Source: Eurosta solidaginis | Lineage: Eukaryota > Arthropoda > Insecta > Diptera > Tephritidae | DNA length: 64,000 bases | Direction: 5' to 3' | Assembly: GCF_040869045.1 (NCBI RefSeq) | Contig: NC_090324.1 | Span: 53,163,346 to 53,227,345, forward strand | Part shown: positions 31,341 to 41,573 of the stretch, piece by piece | How positions within the stretch are numbered: position 1 is the stretch's first letter | Layout of the letters: every line of letters starts with the position of its first letter | Notes under the pieces: model-generated | What the model was told of the DNA's origin: nothing | What the model saw: the letters and a program-made list of their open reading frames with translations, nothing else | The model's database searches: none | Position numbers and translations under genes: made by a program

Positions 31341-33050
31341 CTAATCGATTTGTGTGGCTGACTGGGCTAGGTAGAAATCTGTGATTTTAGTCGTTTGACC
31401 TTCTTTGTCGGTTTTTTGTTTTGGTGTGTTAATTGTTTTGTGTTTATTTGTTGTTGTGTGTTTGTCTGTTGTACCTGTGTTATTAAGTCGTTTCCTGTAA
31501 ACAAGTTTTAAAGGTTCGAATATTGTGTCAGAAATTGTGTTTATCTGTTCGTTTATTATTCTACCGTCGAATGTTTTCTGTTTGTAGATTTCCATGTTTT
31601 CGAGTACGTTGAGACGCCGGCCCTTTTCTTGTATGTGAAGAACCCTAACTGTTTTATTGATGTTTGCTGGGGAACATTCATTCTCGACCATGTGATTCGC
31701 GAAGTTAGACTCGGGTATAATGTTTGGATTCCGTATTTTTTTGTTGTAATCTCTAATATGTTCTCTGAACCTCATTCTTATTTGCCGTCCTGTTTGTCCT
31801 ATGTAACCATGCTGGCATCCGCAGGTAAGCTTGTATACGCCGTGGCTGCTAAACGGATCCTCTGAGTTAATGTTAGTTCTTAGTTTTCGCCCTAGATTTT
31901 TCGATGTTTTGAATGCTGTGTTAATGTTATATTTTTTAAAGAAGTTTGCCAATTTATATGTTGCTTTTCCAGTATATGTCATAGTCGTCCAGCTATTATT
32001 TTCCTTTTCATTATTTCTTTTTGGTTCTCCATTAGTCCTTCTGAGCTTATCTACTAGTGATTTTTTATATCCCTTGTTTGCAGCGATATTATATATGACC
32101 TCAAGTTCTTTCTTATATGCCTCCTGTGTAAGAGGTGTTCTTTCAAGTCTATGTACCAAGTGCCTTAATGCTGCATTTTTATGATGTTGAGGGTGATTTG
32201 AGGTATTGTGTATTATTGTGTCGGTGGCCGTTGACTTTCTATATATGTCATAGTTAAATCTTTTGGCTTCTTTATCAATATTTATCGTGAGGTCTAGATA
32301 GTTGATTCCTCCGTCTTTTTCGGTTTCCATTGTAAATTTTATATTGCCGTGTTGTTTGTTGAGGTACTCCAGTACGAGCTCTTCGTTATTAGTAGTTAAA
32401 ACGCATATTATGTCATCCACGTATCTAGCATAAAATGACACGCCTAATTTGGACTTCAGCTCCTGTATGTACTTTTCTTCCAGATTTTGCATGAACACTT
32501 CCATAAGAATTGCTGACGTGGGGCTTCCCATTCCAATACCGTTTGTTTGTCTATATATTTTATTGTCGAATTTAAAATAGTTTTGACGTAAAGTGGTTCT
32601 TAGCGTATTTGTGATTTGCATACTTTTCACTTTGTTTTTTGTGTTATGAACTATTGTTGAGCTAACTATGTCCAAAGTCTCCGATAGTGGTATAGATGGG
32701 TATAAATCTTTTATGTCAAAAGATACCAATATGCTGTTTCTTGTTAGCTCTACGGTCTCGAGTCTCTCTATTAGTTCTGTTGTGTTAGCTATAGCATATT
32801 CGTTCCTTAGCTCCAGAGTATCTATCAATATCGTTTTTAAATATTTGGACAGTTTGTAACATGGTGCCGATTTGAAATTAATGATGGGCCTCATTGGCGT
32901 GTCCGGCTTGTGGATTTTTGGTAGCGCAACCAGTGGAGGAGCCGAAGGGTTCATTTGGACCAATCTAACATGGCACATAGATTGGTCAAATGAACCCTTC
33001 GGCTCCTCCACTGGTTGCGCTACCAAAAATCCACAAGCCGGACACGCCAC
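31341..33050 (-). CDS. Penelope-like element protein: RT plus GIY-YIG endonuclease, 5'-truncated
   Basis: Open for 569 codons. The first 24 or so residues are read from the opposite arm of the palindrome and are not native, so the element's own coding starts near 32978 and lacks the N-terminal RT. RT motifs: PPLVALPKIHKPDTPMRPI, FDIKDLYPSIPLSETLD, GIGMGSPTSAILMEVFMQ, FYARYVDDIICVL (YVDD), GGINYLDLTIN. C-terminal endonuclease: GVYKLTCGCQHGYIGQTGRQ with IRMRFREH (GIY-YIG type; the first Y is in GVY), then FANHMVENECS. A full Penelope ORF is about 800 codons or more. It reverse transcribes with its linked nickase. Confidence 0.9.
   Translation of the reverse strand: MACPACGFLVAQPVEEPKGSFDQSMCHVRLVQMNPSAPPLVALPKIHKPDTPMRPIINFKSAPCYKLSKYLKTILIDTLELRNEYAIANTTELIERLETVELTRNSILVSFDIKDLYPSIPLSETLDIVSSTIVHNTKNKVKSMQITNTLRTTLRQNYFKFDNKIYRQTNGIGMGSPTSAILMEVFMQNLEEKYIQELKSKLGVSFYARYVDDIICVLTTNNEELVLEYLNKQHGNIKFTMETEKDGGINYLDLTINIDKEAKRFNYDIYRKSTATDTIIHNTSNHPQHHKNAALRHLVHRLERTPLTQEAYKKELEVIYNIAANKGYKKSLVDKLRRTNGEPKRNNEKENNSWTTMTYTGKATYKLANFFKKYNINTAFKTSKNLGRKLRTNINSEDPFSSHGVYKLTCGCQHGYIGQTGRQIRMRFREHIRDYNKKIRNPNIIPESNFANHMVENECSPANINKTVRVLHIQEKGRRLNVLENMEIYKQKTFDGRIINEQINTISDTIFEPLKLVYRKRLNNTGTTDKHTTTNKHKTINTPKQKTDKEGQTTKITDFYLAQSATQID
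32967..32978. other. Spacer at the centre of the Penelope palindrome
   Basis: 12 bp (AACATGGCACAT) between arms that pair as CATTTGGACCAATCT and AGATTGGTCAAATG, with one base missing on the right. Confidence 0.85.
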
Positions 33051-34576
33051 TGAGGCCCATCATTAATTTCAAATCGGCACCATGCTACAAACTGTCCAAA
33101 TATTTAAAAACGATATTGATAGATACTCTGGAGCTAAGGAACGAATATGCTATAGCTAACACAACAGAACTAATAGAGAGACTCGAGACCGTAGAGCTAA
33201 CAAGAAACAGCAAATTGGTATCTTTTGACATAAAAGATTTATACCCATCTATACCACTATCGGAGACTTTGGACATAGTTAGCTCAACAATAGTTCATAA
33301 CACAAAAAACAAAGTGAAAAGTATGCAAATCACATATACGCTAAGAACCACGTCAAAACTATTTTAAATTCAACAATAAAATATATAGACAAACAAACGG
33401 TATTGGAATGGGAAGCCCCACGTCAGCAATTCTTATGGAAGTGTTCATGCAAAATCTGGAAGAAGAGTACATACAGGAGCTGAAGTCCAAATTAGGCGTG
33501 TCATTTTATGCTAGATACGTGGATGACATAATATGCGTTTTAACTACTAATAACGAAGAGCTCGTACTGGAGTACCTCAACAAACAGCACGGCAATATAA
33601 AATTTACAATGCAAACCGAAAAAGACGGAGGAATCAACTATCTAGACCTCGCGATAAATATTGATAAAGAAGCCAAAAGATTTAACTATGACATATATAG
33701 AAAGTCAACGGCCACCGACACAATAATACACAATAACTCAAATCACCCTCAACATCATAAAAATGCAGCATTAAGGCACTTGGTACATAGACTTGAAAGA
33801 ACACCTCTTACACAAGAGGCATATAAGAAAGAACTTGAGGTCATATATAATATCGCTGCAAACAAGGGATATAAAAAAGCACTAGTAGATAAGCTCAGAA
33901 GGACAAATGGAGAACCAAAAAAAAAAAATGAAAAGGAAAATAATAGCTGGACGAATATGACATATACTGGAAAAGCAACATATAAATTGGCAAACTTCTT
34001 TAAAAAATACAACATTAACACAGCATTCAAAATATCGAACAATCTATGGCGAAAACTAAGAACTAACATTAACTCAGAGGATCCGTTTAGCAGCCACGGC
34101 GTATACAAGCTTACCTGCGGATGCCAGCATGGTTACATAGGACAAACAGGACGGCAAATAAGAATGAGGTTCAGAGAACATATTAGATTTACAACAAAAA
34201 AATACGGAATCCAAACATTATACCCGAGTCTAACTTCGCGAATCACATGGTCGAGAATGACTGTTCCCCAGCAAACATCAATAAAACAGTTAGGGTTCTT
34301 CACATACAAGAAAAGGGCCGACGTCTCAACGTACTCGAAAACATGGAAATCTACAAACAGAAAACGTTCGACGGTAGAATAATAAACGAACAGATAAACA
34401 CAATTTCTGACACAATATTAGAGCCTTTAAAACTTGTTTACAGGAAACGACTTAATAACACAGGTACAACAGACAAACACACAACAACAAATAAACACAA
34501 AACAATTAACACACCAAAACAAAAAACCGACAAAGAAGGTCAAACGACTAAAATCACAGATTTCTACCTACCCTAG
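32979..34576 (+). pseudogene. Penelope-like element, plus copy, frameshifted
   Basis: Nearly identical to the minus copy. Three frames: 32990-33367 (PPLVALPKIHKPDTP to LRTT), 33408-34190 (GSPTSAILMEV, YVDDIICVL, GVYKLTCGCQHGYIG) and 34247-34576 (VRVLHIQEKGRRLNVL). Relative to the minus copy a 5-nt loss near 33353 and a 1-nt loss near 34187 break the frame. The stop comes slightly earlier (TAG at 34574). The minus copy alone stays open. Confidence 0.9.
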
Positions 34577-34738
34577 TCAGCCCCACAAATCGATTAGTAA
34601 ACCACACTCGGTTCTGAACGAACACACAGCACATACACATAACTAAATATACACAAGCATCAATTTGACAATACCTGCTCATATACCTACGAACTATAAA
34701 TACAGGACAAATGACAACAACAGATCAGAACGAAAATC

Positions 34739-34775
34739 GACACTGATGATGGCACAACGCCGAAACCGGTTTGTC
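34739..34775 (+). ncRNA. Hammerhead-like motif, Penelope plus copy
   Basis: GACA, CTGATGA, T, GGC-acaac-GCC, GAAA, CCGGTT, T, TGTC. Core bases CTGATGA and GAAA are intact. Stem III AACCGGTT is a palindrome without a loop, so cleavage would need a dimer or run weakly. Penelope-like elements are known to carry such motifs in their terminal repeats. Confidence 0.6.
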
Positions 34776-34827
34776 TCAAAACCAAATTTGACAAGGGATG
34801 ACGGAAAATCGTTCCAATATACATCAT

Positions 34828-35165
34828 TCAGATATCACTTTCAATTCTTTAAAGTGAGCCTCCATCGTTTTGAATCTTTCGTTAAGGTCACGAAACCCAA
34901 TAAAAATGTTGTTGAACTATTTCTGAGTTTGCCTCATAAAAGCTCGCATGTCATTTTCTACGTAACGACAATCATTACATGTCCAGTTCAGTCCAATTTT
35001 GTTGGATATTAGGTCAAACACCCGAACACCTATGTGAGAGAAACCGGCACAGATAACATGAGCCATATTATCACAGAGCCAACAACAAACATAAGTATCA
35101 CCACGGGATATTTTCTTTTGATTGGTGCACTTCTAGACACAGCAATCCAACATAATTGCAAAGTT
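34828..35165 (-). pseudogene. Element E ORF1, N-terminal PHD-like finger
   Basis: Minus-strand reading: KCTNQKKISRGDTYVCCW, LCDNMAHVICAGFSHIG, GLNWTCNDCRYVENDMRAFM, a C-C-C-C-H-C-C-C pattern of a PHD-type finger. Then FRDLNERFKTMEAHFKELK, a likely coiled coil, up to the Penelope insertion. One in-frame stop precedes KCTNQ and one lies near 34915. PHD fingers occur in ORF1 of several insect CR1/Jockey-like elements. Confidence 0.75.
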
Positions 35166-35605
35166 AAACAAACCCAAAAGAAAAATAGGCAAAAGAAACT
35201 ATAAGTATAGGATAAATTGAACAGCTGTTCAAAAATTATGGGCGAGAGTTATTTTGGAGCACTAGATGCAAATCGCAAGACAGCGTATAGCTAGCAGCGA
35301 ACACAACAGAAAGCAAAAAGAGCACACAAAGACTTGCTAATAGCAGCTACCAACAAAAAGTTATGCAGTTATCACAAATCTTTGCAAAAATCCATGATAT
35401 ATGAACACACAGACTGAATGTTTAAATTGCACAAACAGCCACCATGTATATTGCACTGTGCAAAGATTTAATACGAAATCAAACTTATAAACTGTTTTCT
35501 ATTATATTAATAAATATTTATAAAAGACAGAACCCGCTTACAAAGTAAAAAGAACAACAACTCGAAAAGCGATCAAAAACACGTTCGCCCACGGCAAGGT
35601 TACCA
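35166..35605 (-). other. 5' UTR of element E
   Basis: No open frame. The 5' end is set at about 35605, where sequence identical to repeat D resumes (GCTGGGTTTTTGAAATTTTT, compare 17455). Confidence 0.55.
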
Positions 35606-35664
35606 GCTGGGTTTTTGAAATTTTTTCAGCGCTTCTGGGTACAAATAATGTGGGTATATACGTA
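35606..35664. repeat. Repeat D fragment after element E
   Basis: 'TTTTTTCAGCGCTTCTGGGT' and the following TATATACG also occur at about 17474-17518. Confidence 0.55.
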
Positions 35665-36030
35665 GTGCCTGCATCCCCAGTTGCATAATGTGAACGTCCA
35701 CTTGAAAGTTCTTCATTGAACACAGACAATACAAACAATATAAAAAATGTGAAAATCACTGTGGACAATGAACTCGATGCTTTAAATGCAGAAGATGCTA
35801 ATGTGCATTCCTCTTTACGCTTCTTTCGTGATGACAACAAAAAGTTATCACAAAAGTTTGATGCTTTATGTGCCAAATTTAAATTATTGTCTACAAACTT
35901 ACAAGACAGCTATGCCGTTATAACTTCTCTTAAGTCGGAAATAGTGGATTTGTGAAAGGCTGTAATCGATTCACTTAAGCTAGTTTCGGGCAATGCTCTT
36001 AATGTCAACAAACAAAAAGAGTTGTCTGAT
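35665..36030 (+). pseudogene. Element F ORF1 fragment (coiled-coil part)
   Basis: 35716-35955 reads NTDNTNNIKNVKITVDNELD, HSSLRFFRDDNKKLSQKFD and TNLQDSYAVITSLKSEI, closely matching the copy at 58801-59140. A TGA stop at 35953 breaks it. Joined at about 36030 to repeat D, as at 24345. Confidence 0.7.
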
Positions 36031-36541
36031 TATGATAATGCTCCATAGGACTCCGACTTCGAACTCATACCTTCGTCGACATCACTTTCCCAGAAGCTCT
36101 GGGCGGAGCTCCGAAGACACAAAAGAAACAACTTGAAACGTTAGGGAGTGACTATTGGGCCAAGATTGCGGCCCTCGTCTAAGTGGATGTCATTTCGGAA
36201 TGGGTGAAAATCGTACAATCCTCGGCGCATCTACATAATTAAAATTTTACAAGGACCCTGGATACAATTTTAAGTTGAAAGATGTTAACTTTTATTTTCC
36301 GGCTTTATGGTATAAGAGCTCATTATGGATGACCGCGTAGCTATGTTAGGGTAGTAGCACGCACGGTCATTAGTTCGACTGTCTTGGCAAAGCTTTTACT
36401 TCACCACTTTGAGTGTTCTTGCGAAGGGTAACGCCTCACCTGGTAACTAAATGTGCGTATTCACATTTGTAGCAGGAGCCGTAACGTGTAGGTTGATAGG
36501 CTATAATCAATGTGATTCCAAGGGACTAGTTTTGGATAATA
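36031..36541. repeat. Composite repeat D, copy C, left part
   Basis: Matches 24360-25035 with internal deletions. It ends TTTGGATA next to the LTR of BEL element 2; D continues after that element at 53145. Confidence 0.65.
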
Positions 36542-37050
36542 TGTATTCTTACATCTTTCTATGGAATTTAAGCTTATTTGAATTTATGAATTATTAAACG
36601 TCCAAATATGTACTTTATTATATATTTTATATTATATTTGAACTACTCAAGAATTACTTAGAATACGTATAACCATTCTACGTAACACTCATTTTAAACT
36701 CGGATTATCACTCATAAAATTCTAAAAGGAACGCTTGAACATATTTCGCCCCTCTGGCAACCCCAACCATTGGTTGACAAAACATATGCACATATGTATA
36801 TACAATGTTTTAACATTTCATTATTTTATCACAATCGGAATTTTTCTCCACTCGGTCTGACAACAAAGTGAACTTAAAATTGTAAAAACCCTCATAACTT
36901 GATTTCGGGAAAGTGATTTGTGCACCGCCACCGTAATCATCAAAGCATCACCACCATCACCAGCATAACGTACCAACCCCACTGTACCCCCAGTCACACA
37001 CCCACGTCCCAAAAGAGGTAAGGTAAATTTATCCTGCCACCCCCTAAACA
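36542..37050 (+). repeat. BEL element 2, first 5' LTR unit
   Basis: Begins TGTATTCTTACATC and ends CCCCCTAAACA (TG...CA), like the 3' LTR at 52433-53144, but its second half has diverged or been replaced. Followed by GTGGTCCTTCGTCGCC. Confidence 0.7.
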
Positions 37051-37130
37051 GTGGTCCTTCGTCGCCATCAAGCAGCCAGCGACACAATAAATACCCAATT
37101 TAATACCTACCTCCCAGTAAGAAAAAAAAA
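37051..37130 (+). promoter_or_regulatory. Primer-site-like and leader sequence after the first LTR unit
   Basis: GTGGTCCTTCGTCGCC follows the LTR end by one base and recurs (GTGGTCCTTCGACG) after the second unit at 37653. This position is where a tRNA primer site is expected. I cannot name the tRNA. Confidence 0.45.
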
Positions 37131-37652
37131 CAAGGAACGCTTGAACATATTTCGCCCCTCTGGCAACCCCAACCATTGGTTGACAAAACATATGCTCATA
37201 TGTATATACAATATTTTGACATTTCATTATTTTATCACATTCGAAATTTTTCTCCATTGCGGTGTGACACCAAATCATATAAAAAGTGAAATAAAAGTTG
37301 TAAATCTCGTTAGATTAAAAGAAATAGTAGTTTTTCGCTAAAGTTTAAACCCCTAGCTTCCGTTCTGAGTTTATAAAGTGTTTTTTTTCGGTTCGAGAAA
37401 TATTCTCCATTTTAGTGTGCCGCAAGTACCTATCCAAAAATTTAGGAACGCACTCTGCTACCATCGAGGTCGCAGAAAACGGAATCTACGGAGTTTTAGA
37501 TTGCCATCCATTCGCCACCACCAGCAAAGCTCCGCCACCAGCACCAACATCATCATCAAAGTACCACCCCCTCCATCACCGCAGCAGCCGTATCCGCAGC
37601 AGCACCATACACAAAAAGTAAAGGTAAATTTATGTACGGTGCCCCCTAAACA
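37131..37652 (+). repeat. BEL element 2, second LTR unit (5'-truncated)
   Basis: Starts inside the LTR at GGAACGCTTGAACAT and runs to CCCCCTAAACA. It is closer to the 3' LTR (52620-53144) than the first unit is. It contains a His/Pro-coding CAC/CAG-rich stretch shared by both. Confidence 0.7.
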
Positions 37653-37740
37653 GTGGTCCTTCGACGTCACTACCTGAACCAGCGACACAAAAGGTTAACA
37701 TTTGGAAACCGTGAGTAATAACGCAATTTTAATACACCCC

Positions 37741-38470
37741 TAAACTCGGGAAAGCAAATTCTCGCCACGCAACAAGTCTCCGCAGATAACTGGGACCCAA
37801 TTCCTATATACCTCGTTACCTCCAAACTCCCGGAGGACACTATAACCTTGTGGGAACAGTCTCTACCCTCCAGAAATAACTTCCCAACTGGCCCCAAATG
37901 GCCCAGTTCCTCACAACGCGTTACAAAGTGGTAGAAAGAGTTGATCAATGGCGCCCATGTAAAAGGAAATTCACTCCTCCTCAAACTAGGCCGCCATTTA
38001 AACCTCAACCGTCACATTCATTCCAAAATAGATCGACAGCTCAGACTCAGTCTCACGCGACAGAGCATCGAACGATGTACAAATGCTCAATGTGCAAAAC
38101 CTCTTCCCATCCCTTAATAAACTGTTTCAAATTTAATAAATTGTCTACCTCTGACTGCAGGAAGTTTGTCAAAGAAAACAATATGTGTTTCAATTGTCTC
38201 TCCCAGTCACACATGTTGAAATATTGTCCTAGCACTCAAACCTGCAATCAATGTCGAGATCGGCACAACTCAGTACTTCATGAAGACACCTCACCCACGC
38301 TGAAGAGACAACCCTCCCTAGCGCAAAGGAGAACCTCCCAAACCGCTACGGCAAACCATATTAACCATCCGATAAAACCCCGGATCAAGCAGATCTTATG
38401 GATGAAGGTCCTTCCTGCTCTCAGAAAAGCCAAGTACAATCGTTCTGTGCAGAAACTGATTGTAAAATAA
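37741..38470 (+). pseudogene. gag: BEL element 2 gag, zinc-knuckle part
   Basis: The first part reads QQVSADNWDPIPIYLVTSKL and PEDTITLWEQ, the mid-Gag block of BEL/Pao. After a shift near 37880 the frame 37898-38470 gives YKCSMCKTSSHPLINCFKF, RKFVKENNMCFNCLSQSHML, KYCPSTQTCNQCRDRHNSVL: three Cys/His knuckles of the BEL type. The N-terminal Gag half is missing. It ends near the protease in a different frame. Confidence 0.85.
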
Positions 38471-38920
38471 TTTTGCCCACGGCTATCGTCCCGGTAGAAA
38501 ATAGAGGGAAGATTTTCAAACTTAGAGCTCTCGAAGATCAGGGATCTGAAAGAACCTTCATATCCACAAGAGCCCATGACAGGATCAGACTCCCTTATAA
38601 ACCCTCCAAGTTTGAAGTCTCTGGCATGGGAGGGAAAGTAGTTCAAACCTCAAATAAACTGTGTTCCCTGACCCTAGTTTCGGCGGATATGCAAAAAAAA
38701 TTAATGCGGAAGCGAAAGTATTACCTCGGCTGACGAAAATGCTCCCTAACTTCCAACTGACCAACAAACTCCAAGCGAAATGGGCGCACCTTAACCTCGC
38801 GGATTCGAATTGTCACTCCCCATCCCAAATAGACCTTGTTCTAGGTAGTGACATGATCCCCCCCCCCCCCCCCCCCCCGATAATTAAGGAAGGCCTTGAA
38901 AGGCTCTCACTCCACCTGTT
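38430..38920 (+). pseudogene. pol: BEL element 2 aspartic protease with poly-C tract
   Basis: Frame 38398-38733: AIVPVENRGKIFKLRALEDQ followed by GSERTFIS. The catalytic site is read D-Q-G where D-S-G is usual. After a shift, SQIDLVLGSDMIPP, then a run of 21 C (38858-38878) that adds seven prolines before IIKEGLERLSLHLLAQNTIFG. Retropepsin role by family. The changed active site and the homopolymer make activity unlikely. Confidence 0.8.
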
Positions 38921-39657
38921 AGCCCAAAACACGATATTTGGATGGATCATCAGCGGCAAGGCGCCCGTAGAAGTAACCTTCTACTCCATCCAAGTATCAG
39001 AGGCAACAAATAACGAGCTAAGCTCCCTACTAAGGAAGTTTTGGGAATTGGAAGAAATACCAAGCTTCAATGACAAAACTCCTGAAGATGAGTTTTGTGG
39101 AAATTATTACACAGGCACAACTACCCGCGCGGATAATGGACGTTAAGTGGTCAAGCTACCCTATAAGCCTAGTTTCCCTGACGCGATCCCCTTATCCAAT
39201 TCGCGCCCCTCTGCCCTCATCCAATTTTTAGGGATGGAAAAAACTCTCCCTAGAAAAGGAAATCTCAAGGAACTATATGATAATGTATTAGAAGAATACA
39301 TCACATCATCATCGATCATATGGAAGAAACGGGTTCCCATGAAAAATTCAACCAAGGAAAATGCGCCTCGTTTTATCTCCCCCATCATGCGGTTATAAAG
39401 CCCGAGAAAAATACCACGAAGGTAAGGGTCGTATTTAACGCCTCGAAAAAATCGGCATCAGGACACTCGCTTAATGATGTTTTCTATATCGGGCCTACCC
39501 TCCTACCCGATCTAATGCTCCTTATTCTCAAATGGAGAACATACCAGTTTGTCTTCAACGGAGACGTAGAAAAAATGTATCGTCAAACCGTACTCGAGAA
39601 TGCAAATCCATCAACTTGGGTAGTTCTCCGTTATGGCGGAATGGCCCTGACTGGTTG
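38921..39657 (+). pseudogene. pol: BEL element 2 reverse transcriptase, N-terminal part
   Basis: LRKFWELEEIPSFNDKTPED, then MVKLPYKPSFPDAIPLSNSR, then FYLPHHAVIKPEKNTTKVRV, VFNASKKSASGHSLNDVFY and FVFNGDVEKMYRQTVL (motif A). Three frames. The sequence breaks off after LRYGGMALTG, so the Y-x-D-D palm motif is gone. Confidence 0.85.
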
Positions 39658-39885
39658 ACTTTGCCCCCGGAAGCCTGACCAAAACGCATTGTACGAAACA
39701 CCAACCCCCGGAGGTACGCCGAGTCGAAGCTTTACTCGCCACGGAAGATGAACCGGATTTTCTCGACCGATTCTCCTCTTTTTCACGAGCCCTTAGGGTA
39801 ATGGCATTTGTCTAAAAATTCATCCGCAACCTGAGTCATCAAACAGGAGGCACACATTCCGCGTCCTCCCCTCTCTCTTACGATG
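39658..39885 (+). pseudogene. pol: BEL element 2, pre-integrase remnant
   Basis: VEALLATEDEPDFLDRFSSF and SRALRVMAFV correspond to the segment between RNase H and integrase. The RT palm and RNase H are deleted just upstream. Ends at an A run next to a SINE fragment. Confidence 0.65.
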
Positions 39886-40118
39886 ATCTAAAAAAAAAAA
39901 AAATTTAAGGCGGGATAACCTCCGAAGAGATCTAGGCCGGCTGCGAACAGCATCTGCAAGGCAGATGAGTTTTCACTGAGAGATTTTCATGACAGAAATA
40001 CACTCGGAGCGCTTGCTAAACACTGCCGAGGGGCGACCCCTCTTAGAAAAATTTTCTTCTAATTGAAAAATCTTATTTCAAAATATTGGTGTTGCTTTGC
40101 CCGGGGTGTGAACCCAGG
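39886..40118 (-). repeat. tRNA-derived SINE, 5'-truncated copy
   Basis: Reverse complement of the SINE at 63465-63818: GCGGGATAACCTCCGAAGAG at its 3' end, body motifs (GCAGATGAGTTTTCACTGAG), and the B-box region GCCCGGGGTGTGAACCCAGG. The A-box part is missing. Confidence 0.8.
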
Positions 40119-40983
40119 GAAAACCCGCTTCTTTCCCCGTGAAAAGGCATGTTTAGAAAACTCCAAGGTGATAGACAAACGAAACCCGCTAATGGCACTT
40201 AGTCCATATCTCGACAAAGATGGCCTGCTTCGGGTGATTAGCCCATTCGACCATGGCATTTAGTGAACGACACCCTATCATCATCCCTGAAAAATGGCGA
40301 TTCGCGACTCTCTATATTAAGTTCCTGTATGAGCAACTTCTCCACGCCGAGGCGCGTCTTTTGCAATAATGCCTACGGCTGGAAGTCTATATCCCCCGGC
40401 TCAAACCCCTCACAAAGAAATTTATCCTCCATTGCAAAAGCTGTACCCTCAATAAGAAGCAGATGAGCTCGCAAATCATGGCAGCGTTGCGCCCGGAACG
40501 GTGCACTTATGCTCCGCCTTTTACTATCACCGGTGTTGACTTTGCGGGGCCTTTTCACGTAACAGCCCCTATGCTAAGGTCTCACACCATACTAAAAGTT
40601 TACGTGGGCGTTTTTGTATGTTTCTCTACAAAAGCTGTCCACCTTGAGTTGTGCTCCGATCTAACAACAAACGCTTTTCTCGCAGCGTTCGCTCGCTTCG
40701 TCGGACGTCGCGGATATACAGCGAAAATGATGAGCGATAATGGAACAACGTTTACAGGAGCTAAAAGGGCAACCGAAAAGGAATTTGTCGACTTTCTGAA
40801 AACTGACTCGCAAGAAGTCATCCAGAAATACTCCCCTCAAGGTATTAATTGGCAGTTTATTCCCCCCGGTGCTCCCCATATGGGCGGTCTGTGGGAGGCC
40901 ACAGTAAAAAGTTTCAAATTCCATTATAACACGACTGCGGGAACTCATACCTTCACATTTGAAAACCTACCACCCTCTTGGTA
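40119..40983 (+). pseudogene. pol: BEL element 2 integrase core
   Basis: RFFPREKACLENSKVIDKRN and SPYLDKDGLLRV precede the zinc region. The core frame (40463-40984) reads FTITGVDFAGPFHVTAPM, VFVCFSTKAVHLELCSDL, MMSDNGTTFTGAKRA and WQFIPPGAPHMGGLWEATVK, with the D-D-E residues in the usual context. Frame changes at about 40260 and 40460. Confidence 0.9.
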
Positions 40984-41410
40984 AGAATAGAGGTCGTCTT
41001 AAACTCTCGCCTGATTTCACCTCTATCTCAAGACCCCCGGCCACTACTTCAGAGGCTGCCCTCTCCTGGCCATCCCGGAAGTGGATCATGCAGATTTCTC
41101 CCTTATGAACCGTTGTGAAAGGGTAAAAATTATCCATCACCAATTCAGCAAAAGATGGAAAGAAGATTACAGCAAAGATCTTCAGAAAAGACAAAAGTGG
41201 AAAAATCTACAAACATAACCCAAAGTCGGTGAATGGGTTTGTATTCACGACTCACTGCCCCCGACAGAGCTGCGTCAAGGACGCATTGAAAAAATATAGC
41301 CCGGGCCAGACGGTCACATAAGCGCTGTCGACGTTCGCACGCAAACCGGCACCCTCAAACGCCCACTCGTAAAATTATGTTTCTTCCCTCAAAGCGAAAC
41401 ACAGATAGGG
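40984..41410 (+). pseudogene. pol: BEL element 2 integrase C-terminal domain
   Basis: HHQFSKRWKEDYSKDLQKRQ, then VGEWVCIHDSLPPTELRQGR, HISAVDVRTQTGTLKRPLVK and LCFFPQ: the end of BEL/Pao Pol. Stops interrupt it near 41110 and 41215. Confidence 0.8.
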
Positions 41411-41573
41411 AAGCACGGCAAGCCCACCAAGCTACCACTGAACCAGCTCTTCCACTCCTACCGCATGCCCGCCGCAACAGTACCACACTTCGTAGACGCA
41501 ATGCCAACTGAAACTCCCTGTATTAACATTTCTCTCACCTAAAATGCATTTATAACTGTAGTTCCAGATCGCT

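Larger units (their letters stand above)
31111..34826. mobile_element. Head-to-head pair of 5'-truncated Penelope-like elements (3.7-kb palindrome)
   Basis: Two copies, one minus (31111-about 32978) and one plus (about 32967-34826), are mirror images around a 12-bp spacer (32967-32978). Outer ends are ATGATGTATATTGG and its complement. Each has a Penelope-type RT, a GIY-YIG endonuclease and a hammerhead-like motif. The insertion interrupts element E ORF1; deleting it with one T restores the frame KVISE-LSTLSENQ. Inverted, 5'-truncated partner copies are a known Penelope arrangement. Confidence 0.9.
26573..35605 (-). mobile_element. Non-LTR element E (CR1/Jockey-like), nearly full length, with nested inserts
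   Basis: Minus-strand order: 5' UTR (35166-35605), ORF1 with PHD-like finger, Penelope pair inserted, ORF1 RRM-like part, ORF2 endonuclease with a MITE inserted, RT, C-terminus, 3' UTR with hairpins, and a TAAA/TAA-rich tail at about 26568-26596. Removing the two inserts restores sequence continuity, which fixes the order of events. The host sequence on both sides is repeat D. Confidence 0.85.

Noticed and set aside
32980..33050. N-terminal 24 residues of the Penelope frame
   Set aside because: Read from the opposite arm of the palindrome; not native protein.
37378..37677. His/Pro-rich ORF at 37378 and its parallel at 52870
   Set aside because: Lies inside the BEL LTR and differs in frame quality between copies; treated as LTR sequence.
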